A stretch of 64,000 nt of DNA from Rhizobium gallicum bv. gallicum R602sp (lineage in GTDB: Bacteria; Pseudomonadota; Alphaproteobacteria; Rhizobiales; Rhizobiaceae), in assembly GCF_000816845.1 (NCBI RefSeq), contig NZ_CP006877.1, positions 2,237,501 to 2,301,500 on the forward strand, given 5' to 3'. A program made the position numbers and the translations under genes. Positions 1 through 8,600 of this stretch are shown here, in pieces. Numbering within the stretch: position 1 is the first letter of the stretch; each line of letters opens with the position of its first letter. A model generated the notes under the pieces. The model searched no databases and was not told the DNA's origin. It worked only from the letters and a program-made list of their open reading frames with translations.

Positions 1-280
1 CGGGCTCGACCAGTCTGGGCAGAAGCTGGATCACCGATTGCGTCCCTGGAACCGGCAACGGCAGGAGATCGCCGCTGCGGTAATAGTCGCGGGCAGCGGC
101 AACGGCGGATTGCACCAGATATTTGTCCGGCAGGCGATGCCAGGATTCAGCAGGAATGTCCGGCAGCGCCGCCGGGCACGGATTGATGCCGGTCGATAGA
201 TCAAGCCAATCCTCCGGCCTTCCGCCAAAGGCAGCGGCGGCGGCCGAGATCCCGCCGCCGTGCATGATCGGAACACTCAT
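1..280 (-). CDS. cobC: Threonine-phosphate decarboxylase CobC, N-terminal part
   Basis: The first 93 codons of a gene that runs off the left edge. The start is the ATG at 280-278, which overlaps the cobB stop in an ATGA junction. The protein opens MSVPIMHGGGISAAAAAFGG and continues with WLDLSTGINP, the usual N-terminal signature of the PLP-dependent CobC/CobD aminotransferase-fold family. Family members decarboxylate L-threonine O-3-phosphate to aminopropanol phosphate, the linker between the corrin ring and the nucleotide loop. It is the third gene of cobA-cobB-cobC on the minus strand, so translational coupling is likely. The PLP lysine lies outside the window and cannot be checked. Confidence 0.85.
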   Translation of the reverse strand, partial: MSVPIMHGGGISAAAAAFGGRPEDWLDLSTGINPCPAALPDIPAESWHRLPDKYLVQSAVAAARDYYRSGDLLPLPVPGTQSVIQLLPRLVEP

Positions 281-1584
281 GCGGCGGCTCCGGCAAGGTC
301 GATGAGATGCATATAAGACCCAGCGATCTGGCCGCGGCGAAGGCCGGCTTCACCGAGACTGATGCCGAGAGCATCGCTCACCGTGAAGAGCCTGTCGGCG
401 TCGCCTTCGCGAACCACAGTGGAGTAATGATATTCATGGGCCGTCATGCCATGGCCGAAGAATGCCCCGTCGACCGGCTGAACGCGGCGATAGCCGAGAT
501 GCCGGCTGCGCTCTTCATAGCTGGTGACAAGCGGCAGCAGGCCGAGCATCTCGTGCCGCGTGCCGCCGGCGTCAATCAGCCCGTCGCCAAGAACCATGTA
601 GCCGCCGCACTCGCCGTAAATGCGCGTGCCGCGCCTTGCAGCCTCGACCATCGCCCGGCGGAAATTCTGCGCATCCGCGATCTCTCCGGCATGCAGTTCC
701 GGATAGCCGCCCGGCAGATAGATCGCGTCGGCATCGGCGGCGGGTGCTTCGTCGGCCAGCGGCGAGAAGAAGGAGATTGTTGCCCCGCGGCGGCGCCAGC
801 CGAGCAGCATATGTTCGTAGCAAAAGGCAAAGGCGATGTCGCGGGCAACGGCAATCCGGCTTCCGAGCGGCGCCAGCCGATGGATATTCGCCGCCGAGGG
901 AACGTTGAGGCCCTGGCGCGCGGTGCGCAGAAGAAACTCGAATTTGCACTCGTCGGATACGGCTTCGGCAGCATGCTCGATAAAGTCCTCCAGCCCCTGA
1001 TGCTCGCCCGCCTGGACGAGGCCCAGATGCCGCTCCGGAAGCGCCAGCGTCTTGTCGCTGCGGATGACCGCGATGACCGGCATGCGGATCGCATCGAGCG
1101 CCTGGCGCAGCATCGTCTCGTGCCGCTCGCTGCCGACCTTGTTGAGAATGACGCCGGCGATGCGGACATCAGCGCGGAAGCTCGCAAAGCCGCTGACGAG
1201 TGGCGCGACCGAATGCGACATGCGCGAAGCGTCGACAACGAGCACGACGGATAGGCGAAGCATGGCGGCGAGATCGGCCGCGGTCCCCTTGCCGTCGGCC
1301 GCACCGTCGAAGAGGCCCATCATCGCCTCAATGACCAGGATGCGATCGCCGGACCGGTGCAGCGCGGCATTGGCGGAAATCAACTCCGGCCGCATGGCCC
1401 AGGCGTCGAAATTCAGGCACGGCGCGCCGCTGGCGGCGGAGTGAAAGGCAGGATCGATATAGTCCGGGCCGGCCTTGCCGGGAGCGACCGCAACGCCGCG
1501 GTTGCGAAGCGCCCGAAGCAGGCCGAGCGTGATCGTAGTCTTGCCGGAGCCGGAGGACGGCGCAGCGATCAGCAACCCGCTCAT
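277..1584 (-). CDS. cobB: Cobyrinic acid a,c-diamide synthase (hydrogenobyrinate-type) CobB
   Basis: A 435-residue protein matching the usual CobB length. The N-terminal ATPase domain has the P-loop SSGSGKTT at residues 10-17. The C-terminal class I glutamine amidotransferase domain has the nucleophile Cys326 in YGECGGYMVLG. The enzyme amidates the a and c side chains of (hydrogeno)byrinate using glutamine and ATP, in the cytosol. The reading frame stays open far upstream, but the start at MSGLLIAAPSSG (1584) is chosen because the P-loop normally lies about ten residues from the N-terminus and because this ATG overlaps the cobA stop by four bases. cobC starts in its stop codon. Confidence 0.95.
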   Translation of the reverse strand: MSGLLIAAPSSGSGKTTITLGLLRALRNRGVAVAPGKAGPDYIDPAFHSAASGAPCLNFDAWAMRPELISANAALHRSGDRILVIEAMMGLFDGAADGKGTAADLAAMLRLSVVLVVDASRMSHSVAPLVSGFASFRADVRIAGVILNKVGSERHETMLRQALDAIRMPVIAVIRSDKTLALPERHLGLVQAGEHQGLEDFIEHAAEAVSDECKFEFLLRTARQGLNVPSAANIHRLAPLGSRIAVARDIAFAFCYEHMLLGWRRRGATISFFSPLADEAPAADADAIYLPGGYPELHAGEIADAQNFRRAMVEAARRGTRIYGECGGYMVLGDGLIDAGGTRHEMLGLLPLVTSYEERSRHLGYRRVQPVDGAFFGHGMTAHEYHYSTVVREGDADRLFTVSDALGISLGEAGLRRGQIAGSYMHLIDLAGAAA

Positions 1585-2423
1585 GCCGTCACCTTCCCTC
1601 CGGTTCGGCGAAACGGATCGGGCTGTAACCTGCGCCCCGCCAAGGCACCCAGCCAATCGAGCGACGGGCGCAATCTCACGACCTCGCCGACGACGACAAT
1701 TGCAGGCGGCTCCAAACCGGACGCCGCGACAGCGGCCGGTGCTTCGCCAAGCGTCGTTTCCAGAACCTGCTGCCCGATGGTTGCCGCATTGCTGACGAAG
1801 GCGACCGGCTCCGACGGATTTCGGCCCGCCGCGATGAGGTTGGCGCTGATCTGGGCGATATGCTTCATCGCCATATAGATGACGATCACCGGCGAACCGC
1901 GGCCGATCGCCTCCCAATTGATCGCATCCGGCACGATTCCGGAAGAATCATGGCCGGTGAGGAACGTGACCGCATGGTTGATCTCGCGATGGGTGACTGG
2001 AATGCCGGCATAGGCGAGCCCGCCGATCCCCGCCGTAATGCCCGGCACGATGCGGAACGGGATGTTGTGCTCAACCAGCGTCAGCGCCTCTTCGCCGCCA
2101 CGGCCGAAGACGAAGGGATCGCCGCCCTTCAGCCGCAGCACGCGTTTGCCGGAGCGCGCAAGTTCGACCAGGCGAAGCGAGATATCCCGCTGATTCGCGG
2201 AAGGCTTGCCGCCACGCTTGCCGGCATATTCGAGAACGGCATCGGGCCGCGCGAGCATCAAGCATTCCTCGTTCACCAGCGCGTCGTGGATGATCAAATC
2301 GGCTTCCGCCATCGCCTTAGCGGCAAGCAGCGTCAGCAGGCCAGGATCGCCCGGCCCGGCGCCGACGAGCCAGACGTTGCCTGGCTCCAGCGCCGGCAGA
2401 TGGGAGAATGCGCTTTCGATCAT
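1581..2423 (-). CDS. cobA: Uroporphyrinogen-III C-methyltransferase CobA (SUMT)
   Basis: 280 residues with the hallmark SUMT motifs: VWLVGAGPGDPGLLTL near residue 18, the LKGGDPFVFGRGGEE loop around residue 100 and a VPGITAG motif. It methylates uroporphyrinogen III at C2 and C7 with S-adenosylmethionine to make precorrin-2, the entry step of B12 (and siroheme) synthesis. No CysG-like dehydrogenase/ferrochelatase domain is present. It is the first gene of a minus-strand trio with cobB and cobC, each joined by a 4-bp overlap. No cobalamin riboswitch is visible in the roughly 150 bp upstream, so this unit may be controlled differently from cobP-cobO. Confidence 0.95.
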   Translation of the reverse strand: MIESAFSHLPALEPGNVWLVGAGPGDPGLLTLLAAKAMAEADLIIHDALVNEECLMLARPDAVLEYAGKRGGKPSANQRDISLRLVELARSGKRVLRLKGGDPFVFGRGGEEALTLVEHNIPFRIVPGITAGIGGLAYAGIPVTHREINHAVTFLTGHDSSGIVPDAINWEAIGRGSPVIVIYMAMKHIAQISANLIAAGRNPSEPVAFVSNAATIGQQVLETTLGEAPAAVAASGLEPPAIVVVGEVVRLRPSLDWLGALAGRRLQPDPFRRTGGKVTA

Positions 2424-2573
2424 TCAGGTGATCTATGCCCGGCAGCAGGCAAGGTCAACGGCAACGGTGAAAGCCCACCACAGGCTGCCGGATGGAAACT
2501 GACTCAATTTTGGAAAGGGTTGAATCCGAACTTAAGGAAAGCATGCCATCCCATTGATCGGATTCAGCAAGAA

Positions 2574-2599
2574 CCGGCCGGAGGAGACGCCGGCCGGTC
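2574..2599 (-). terminator. Hairpin after nucleoside hydrolase gene
   Basis: A perfect 9-bp GC-rich stem (ACCGGCCGG / CCGGCCGGT) with an 8-nt loop, 10 bp past the stop of the nucleoside hydrolase gene on the minus strand and followed by TTCTT. It probably ends that transcript and separates it from cobA. The U-run is weak, so efficiency is uncertain. The 150 bp between it and cobA hold the cobA promoter and nothing else recognisable. Confidence 0.6.
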
Positions 2600-2609
2600 C
2601 GGCAATTCA

Positions 2610-3560
2610 TCAGGCGCGCAGCAGCGTCTCGCGAAGGAGGCCGATCACTTTTTGCGACTCGACGCCGGTGCAGACGATCTGGCTCGGCAGGCCGTCCCAA
2701 TCGCCGGGCGGGAAGCGGCGGCCGTCCGGCTTCACGATCGTCTGGCCGTCGGCAATACCGCCACAGACGACGCGAACAGAACCCGTGATGGTCGAAAAGA
2801 GTTCCGGCGCCACGACATAGACGCAGGCGCAGCTGTCATGCACCATCATTCCGTCATCGACCGCATGCGCGTAGAAATCGATGTAGAACTGCGAGAGATC
2901 GTTCAGCAGCTTGACGGCCTTGTCGCCCTCTGCGGCGGCAGCGGCGAGATAGCGCCGGCTCATGGTCGTGACCGCGGTCACGTCGAGGCCGATGACCACA
3001 ACCTTCCAGGGAGCGGTCAGGACGATGTCGGCAGCTTCCGGATCGCCGTGAATATTGGCTTCCGCGACCGGCGAAACATTGCCCGGCACATAGAAATTGC
3101 CGCCCATGATGACGACGGCCTTCACGAGCTTGGCGATCTCCGGATCTTCCTTCAGCGCCAGCGCAAGGTTCGTCATGCGGCCGACGGCAACGAGCGTCAC
3201 CTCGCCGGGATTGGCGCGCACGGTGTCGACGATGAACCGGTATGCCGGGCGCGGATCGAGCGGCACATCGACCATCTCCGGCACGTCGATATTGCCGAGG
3301 CCATTGTCGCCGTGCACGAAGGTCGGCCAGTCGATCTCCTTGCGCGACGGGTCGATCGTCGTACCCGTACCCTTGGCGACAGGGGCTGAAATATTCCACT
3401 CGCGCTTCAAAAACAGCGCGTTGCGCGTCGTCGCTTCGATCGAGGCATTGCCGAAAACGGTCGTGATGCCGATCAGATCGACGTCGGGGTGACGATGCAG
3501 GAACAGGAGTGCCATGGCGTCATCGACGCCCGGGTCCGTGTCATAAATGACCTTGTGCAT
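2610..3560 (-). CDS. Inosine/uridine-preferring nucleoside hydrolase (IunH family)
   Basis: 316 residues. The calcium-binding motif DTDPGVDDA lies at residues 7-15, and later family blocks are seen, including VVIMGGNF and AEANIHGDPEAADIVL. The family cleaves the N-glycosidic bond of ribonucleosides to free base and ribose for salvage, usually in the cytosol. The frame is open upstream, but the ATG at 3560 places the Asp motif seven residues from the start, as in homologues. It sits between cobE and cobA on the same strand, 70 bp after cobE, an odd partner for a B12 cluster. Salvage of a nucleoside such as alpha-ribazole is one speculative link. Substrate cannot be told from sequence. Confidence 0.9.
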   Translation of the reverse strand: MHKVIYDTDPGVDDAMALLFLHRHPDVDLIGITTVFGNASIEATTRNALFLKREWNISAPVAKGTGTTIDPSRKEIDWPTFVHGDNGLGNIDVPEMVDVPLDPRPAYRFIVDTVRANPGEVTLVAVGRMTNLALALKEDPEIAKLVKAVVIMGGNFYVPGNVSPVAEANIHGDPEAADIVLTAPWKVVVIGLDVTAVTTMSRRYLAAAAAEGDKAVKLLNDLSQFYIDFYAHAVDDGMMVHDSCACVYVVAPELFSTITGSVRVVCGGIADGQTIVKPDGRRFPPGDWDGLPSQIVCTGVESQKVIGLLRETLLRA

Positions 3561-3630
3561 GAGATTTCCTTTTATGCAGTTCGTCGCGTGCCGGAAAACG
3601 CCTCGCGACGTGGCGACACCATAGCGCCCG

Positions 3631-4050
3631 TTATTCTTTCTGCAACCGCATGCGGGCGATCGCCGCGGTCGCGTGCGCAGATTTGATCTTGGGCACGGCA
3701 AGCTCTGCGTTGCTGCCGCAAGCGGCAAGCGCAGCGGACTCGGCAACGCCGTGGCAGCCGACCCGGGCAAAGACGATGTCGGATGGATTCTTAAGCCGCG
3801 GCGTCTCTTCCTCAAGGCGTGCGGCACTGAAAAACAGCACCGGCACGCCGAAATGCCTGGCGGCCTCGAAAATAGCAGGCTCCCCGGCCCGGCCGTCGAT
3901 CGACGCGATCGCGGCGAGTACACCGGGCGCCAGACCGCCGAGCCGCAAAACCTCGGCTGCAAGCGCCATGACTTCGTCGGGCGGCGTGCCGCGCTCGCAA
4001 CCGAGGCCGAGGACATGGCGGCGTGAAATATCGAACGTGATTCCGGTCAT
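3631..4050 (-). CDS. cobE: Cobalamin biosynthesis protein CobE (CbiG C-terminal-like)
   Basis: A 139-residue protein with the CobE/CbiG-C fold pattern: an N-terminal GLGCERGTPPDEVMAL and a central ASIDGRAGEPAIFEAARHFGVP. The family occurs in both aerobic and anaerobic B12 pathways, where CbiG opens the ring lactone. The aerobic standalone CobE is needed for B12 but its exact step is less well defined. Its position among cob genes agrees. The start at 4050 is only 63 bp from the likely start of the divergent TSUP permease, so the two promoters must be packed closely or overlap. Confidence 0.85.
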   Translation of the reverse strand: MTGITFDISRRHVLGLGCERGTPPDEVMALAAEVLRLGGLAPGVLAAIASIDGRAGEPAIFEAARHFGVPVLFFSAARLEEETPRLKNPSDIVFARVGCHGVAESAALAACGSNAELAVPKIKSAHATAAIARMRLQKE

Positions 4051-4113
4051 CGGCCTATTTTGAAATGCATGCCTGTCCCACCAGCCATTGCAGCCGGAAG
4101 CCGGAAATGCAAC

Positions 4114-4962
4114 ATGGCGCGGACTTCATTCCTGCCTTCGAGTTCCGCCTTGTCCGACATCGCTCCCCATCTTCTTCTTCTCCTCTCACTTGCCGGCTTT
4201 TTTGCCGGCTTTGTCGATGCGATCGCCGGCGGCGGCGGGCTCATCACCGTCCCGGCGATGCTGATCGCAGGAATTCCGCCGCTCCAGACGCTCGGCACGA
4301 ACAAGGTACAATCCGTTTTCGGAGCAGCGTCCGCGACGATCGCCTATGCGCGCAAGGGCCATGTGAACCTTCGAGAACAACTGCCGATGGCCATGTTGGC
4401 GGCTATGGGCGGTGCGCTCGGTGCGGCCCTTGCGACGATCGTGCCCGGCGACGTCCTGCGCGCCATCATGCCGGTGCTGCTTGTCGCGATCGCGCTCTAT
4501 TTCGCCTTCAAGCCGAACCTCAACGACCTCGATACCCACCGCCGCATCACGCCTTTCGTCTTCGGCATGACCTTCGTGCCGCTGATCGGCTTTTACGACG
4601 GAGTTTTCGGCCCGGGGACGGGTTCCTTCTTCATGCTTTCCTTCGTGACGCTTGCAGGTTTCGGCATGCTGAAAGCGACGGCGCATACCAAGCTTCTGAA
4701 CCTCGGCTCGAACATCGGCGCGCTCATCGTCTTCGCCTCCTTCGGAGCAACGCTCTGGACGGTCGGGCTGATGATGGGCGTCTGCCAGTTCCTCGGCGCA
4801 CAGGTCGGCTCAAGGCTTGCGATGCGCACCGGCGCCAAGCTCATCAAGCCACTGCTCGTGACGGTTTGCATCGCGTTCACGGTCAAGCTTCTGTCCGACC
4901 CGACGAACCCCCTCCGCCTCTGGAGCCTGGCAATGGCCTTCGATTACCTGCCGGGAAATTGA
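4114..4962 (+). CDS. TSUP (TauE/SafE) family membrane permease
   Basis: About 282 residues with seven to eight hydrophobic segments and two family repeats. The first has the glycine-rich FVDAIAGGGGLITVPAM and the second has GFYDGVFGPGTGSFF. TSUP proteins move sulfur-containing anions (sulfite, sulfoacetate, thiosulfate) across the inner membrane; the substrate here is not predictable. An ATG at 4060 gives 18 extra residues, but the ATG at 4114 (MARTSFLP) is preferred because the longer form would lie almost on top of the divergent cobE start. It converges on cobO with 7 bp between the stops. Its place inside the cob cluster may be incidental. Confidence 0.85.
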   Translation: MARTSFLPSSSALSDIAPHLLLLLSLAGFFAGFVDAIAGGGGLITVPAMLIAGIPPLQTLGTNKVQSVFGAASATIAYARKGHVNLREQLPMAMLAAMGGALGAALATIVPGDVLRAIMPVLLVAIALYFAFKPNLNDLDTHRRITPFVFGMTFVPLIGFYDGVFGPGTGSFFMLSFVTLAGFGMLKATAHTKLLNLGSNIGALIVFASFGATLWTVGLMMGVCQFLGAQVGSRLAMRTGAKLIKPLLVTVCIAFTVKLLSDPTNPLRLWSLAMAFDYLPGN

Positions 4963-4969
4963 TCCGCAA

Positions 4970-5602
4970 TCAGAACTCCACGCCGGGCTGTCCCTTGATA
5001 CCGGAGCGGAACGGATGCTTGATCAGCTCCATTTCCGTGACCAGATCGGCGATCTCGATCAACTCGTCCTTGGCGTTGCGGCCGGTCAGCACGACGTGAG
5101 TCATATAGGGTTTCTCGGCCTTGAGAAATGCGGCCACCTCGTTGACGTCGAGATAGTCATAGCGGAGCGCGATATTGATCTCGTCGAGTAGCACCATGGA
5201 ATTGCGCTCGTCGCGGATCATCTCCTTCGCTTTCTCCCAGGCAGCCCTCGCCGCTGCAACATCGCGCGCGCGGTCCTGCGTCTCCCAGGTGAAGCCCTCG
5301 CCCATTGTATGAAACTGACAAACGTCGGAGAAATGCTTCTCGATCAGGTCGCGCTCGCCGGTCCACATCGCGCCCTTGATGAATTGCACGACGGCTGACG
5401 GTTTACGGTGGGCGATATGTCGGAAGATCATCCCGAAGGCGGCAGACGACTTGCCCTTGCCTTTTCCGGTATGGACGATGATCAGGCCCTTCTCGTCGGT
5501 CTTCGTGGCCATGATCTTGTCGCGCGCGGCCTTCTTCTTGGCCATCTTTTCGGCGTGACGTGCATCGTCCTTCTCGCCGCTTTCCACTGGTTCTTCGCTC
5601 AT
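4970..5602 (-). CDS. cobO: Corrinoid adenosyltransferase CobO (CobA/BtuR type)
   Basis: 210 residues. The P-loop HTGKGKGKSSAAFG starts near residue 44 and is followed by the family blocks VVQFIKGAMWTGE, VLLDEINIAL and HVVLTGRNA. The enzyme transfers the adenosyl group of ATP to Co(I) of the corrin to form adenosylcobyrinate diamide or later corrinoids. The N-terminus is Lys/Glu-rich, as in proteobacterial CobO. It is the last gene of the riboswitch-led operon cobP-cobW-cobN-cobO, 16 bp after cobN. Confidence 0.95.
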   Translation of the reverse strand: MSEEPVESGEKDDARHAEKMAKKKAARDKIMATKTDEKGLIIVHTGKGKGKSSAAFGMIFRHIAHRKPSAVVQFIKGAMWTGERDLIEKHFSDVCQFHTMGEGFTWETQDRARDVAAARAAWEKAKEMIRDERNSMVLLDEINIALRYDYLDVNEVAAFLKAEKPYMTHVVLTGRNAKDELIEIADLVTEMELIKHPFRSGIKGQPGVEF

Positions 5603-5618
5603 TTTCTTCCCTATGAAG

Positions 5619-8600
5619 CTATGCCGTTTCTGTGTGACGTGGCGCTTCGAGATCGAAGCGCGCCGAATTGCTGCGCGGCGACCAGAGCCTGCGCTCGATC
5701 GCTTCGAGCAGACGCTCCTTCATGTCCGCAAGCGCCGCCGGGTTCTTCTCCGCCATGAAATCGCGGACTTTCGGATCGCCGACGAAGGCCTGGTAGACGG
5801 CCTCGAAATGGTGATTGCCGACGGCCCCCGTCGTCGCTGCGAAAGCAAAGAGGTAATCGACCGTCGCGGCGATCTCCAGCGCACCCTTGTAGCCATGGCG
5901 CATGACGCCATCGATCCATTTCGGATTGACCGCACGCCCGCGCACGACGCGACCGATCTCCTCCTCCAGCGAGCGGATCACCGGCATTTCGGGCCGCGAG
6001 TGATCGTTGTGGTAAATCGCGGGACGTACTCCTCCCAGTTGTTCGGCCGCAGCCGCCATGCCGCCTTCGAATTGGTAGTAATCGTCGCTGTCGAGCAGGT
6101 CATGCTCGCGGTTGTCCTGATTCTGCACCACGGCCTGGATGGAGCGCAGGCGCTCCTCGAAGACGCCGCGTTCGGCCCTGCCTTCCTCCGACGCGCCGTA
6201 AGCATAGCTGCCCCAGACAAGATAGGATTCCGCCAGATCGGCACGCCGCTCCCAGCCCTTTTCGTCGATCAAAGCCTGCAGGCCCGCACCATAGGCACCA
6301 GGCTTGGAGCCGAAGATGCGGTAGCCGGCGCGTTTTTGTGCGGATGCCCCATCGAGGCCGGCTGCGGCAAGGCGCGCGGCTTCGCCGCGCATGCGGGCGG
6401 CGATCGGGTTGTCGGTGGCATCTTCATCCAGAGCACCTACAGCACGGATTGCCTTGTCAAGTAGCGCGATCTGCTCGGGAAAGGCATCCCGGAAGAAGCC
6501 GGAGATGCGTAGCGTCACGTCGACCCGCGGGCGCCGGAGCAGCGCAGGCGGAATGATCTCGTAGCCGGTGACGCGCCGCGAGGTCATGTCCCAGACCGGC
6601 TTGACGCCGATCAGCGCCAGCGCTTGCGCGATATCGTCGCCGCCGGTGCGCATGTTCGATGTGCCCCAGGCCGTCAGCCCGAACGAGACCGGCCAGTCGC
6701 CATGGTCTTGAACGTAGCGCCGGACGAGCAATTCGGCGGATTTTTTTCCGAGTTCGAAGGCTGCGGGCGTCGGAACGGCGCGGCTATCGACTGAGTAGAA
6801 ATTCCGCCCCGTCGGAAGCACGTCCGGACGCCCGCGCGTCGGCGCGCCGGACGGACCGGGAGCGACGAAGCGGCCGTCGAGGCCGCGAAGAAGGCCCGCG
6901 ATTTCTGCCTTGCCGCAGGCGAGGATGGAAGGCTTCAGGCGGGTTTCGATCTCGGTGAGAACCGATTGGGTTGCAAGCCAGTCCGGCGGGCATGGAATTT
7001 CACCGGCGACCAGTTTCGCGGCAAGTAATTCGATGCGCTCGACGGCGTCGCCGTTGGTGCGCCAAGGGGTATTGCAGGTTTCCGCCAACAGCGATGGCCG
7101 CGGACCGAGCCAGGGCGCCGACATATCGCAATCGAGGGGGTCGAAGGATAGCGACTGCTCCCGAACGGAGAGAAGGTGGCCCGAAGGATCGGACGAGACG
7201 CAAGGGGCGGAACGTTCGGCCTGGCTGGCGCCTGCTCGTTCGCTCCTTTTGTCGCTTACCCCCTCATCTGTCCTGGCAGAGATCGTCTCTTCGCGCAGGA
7301 GAAGAGGGAACTCAAAAAACGCATCTGCCGCAATCGCACGGTGCAGGCTGGCATCGCCTCGCTCGCCCAGATTGCGCGGAACGCGGGCCAGTGCCACCGT
7401 AAGATCAGTCAGTAACCGGCCCTGCGGCGCAACACCGAACACATGCAGGCCATCGCGAATCTGCATTTCCTTCAGATCGCAAAGATAGGCGTCGAGCTTC
7501 TTCAGCGCCTCGTCCCCGCTCTCGCCTTTGGCGATCCCCGCATCCCGGTCGAGACCAATATCGGCGACGAGATCAAGGATCTGCTTGGCGAGCAGCCGAA
7601 TGCGCCGCGGGTCGCCGCCGGAGGCCTCGTAATATTCGTCGACCAGAGCTTCCAGGTCCTTCAGCGGCCCATAGCTCTCGGCCCGCGTCAACGGCGGCGT
7701 GAGGTGATCGATGATGACGGCGCTGGTGCGCCGCTTGGCCTGCGTGCCTTCGCCCGGATCGTTGACGATGAAAGGATAAAGATTTGGCAGCGGGCCGAGG
7801 ATCGCTTCCGGATAACATTCCGAAGACAGCGCCAGCGCCTTGCCCGGCAGCCATTCCAGATTGCCGTGCTTGCCCATATGGATCACGGCATCGGCGCCGA
7901 ATTCCTCGCGGAGGAAGGCATAGAAGGCGAGATAGCCATGCGGCGGCACGAGGTCCGGTGAATGGTAGCTTTCTTTCGGATCGATGTTGTAGCCGCGTGC
8001 AGGCTGGATACCGATGAGGAGATTTCCGAAGCGGGTGAAAGGCAGGGCAAAACTGCCGTCCGTGAAATAGGGATCGGACGCCGGATCCCCCCAGCGGGCG
8101 GCAATCTCGTCTTGAATCTTTTTCGGAAGAGATGCGAAGAACGCTCTGTAGCCATTCAAGGAAAGCGTCTCGCGGATCACCTTGCCATCGTGTCCGGAAT
8201 TGGTCGGCCCCTCGGCGAGGTGCCGCATCAGCGCATCGCCATCGGCCGGGAAACCGGAAATGGCGTAACCCGCATCCTGCATCGCCTTCAGCACCTCGAT
8301 CGTGCTGGCTGGCGTATCGAGGCCGACGCCGTTGCCGAGGCGTCCGTCACGGTTTGGGTAGTTTGCAATCACCAGCGCGATGCGCCGTCCCGCTAGCTGC
8401 CTGTTTCGGAGGCGCGCCCAGTTGGCGGCGAGTTTCGCCGTATAGCGCATGCGATCGATATCCGGCTCGCTGGCGACGATATTGGCCTCGACGGCCGCGT
8501 CGTAACGGGCGGCAGACTTGAACGAAACGGCCCGCGCCAGCACGCGGCCATCGACCTCCGGCAGCGCGACGTTCATGCCGAGATCGCGAGCGGAAAGGCC

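Noticed and set aside
277..1917. A 546-residue form of CobB starting upstream at 1917
   Set aside because: The extra 111 residues overlap cobA in another frame and have no family similarity; the P-loop start at 1584 is standard.
2424..2573. Second cobalamin riboswitch before cobA
   Set aside because: No AGCCAGGAGACCTGCC-like B12 box or other aptamer block is present on either strand.
1860..3389. Long plus-strand open frame of 509 codons opposite cobA and the nucleoside hydrolase
   Set aside because: It is the antisense frame of two well-supported genes in high-GC DNA, with no motif or ribosome site.
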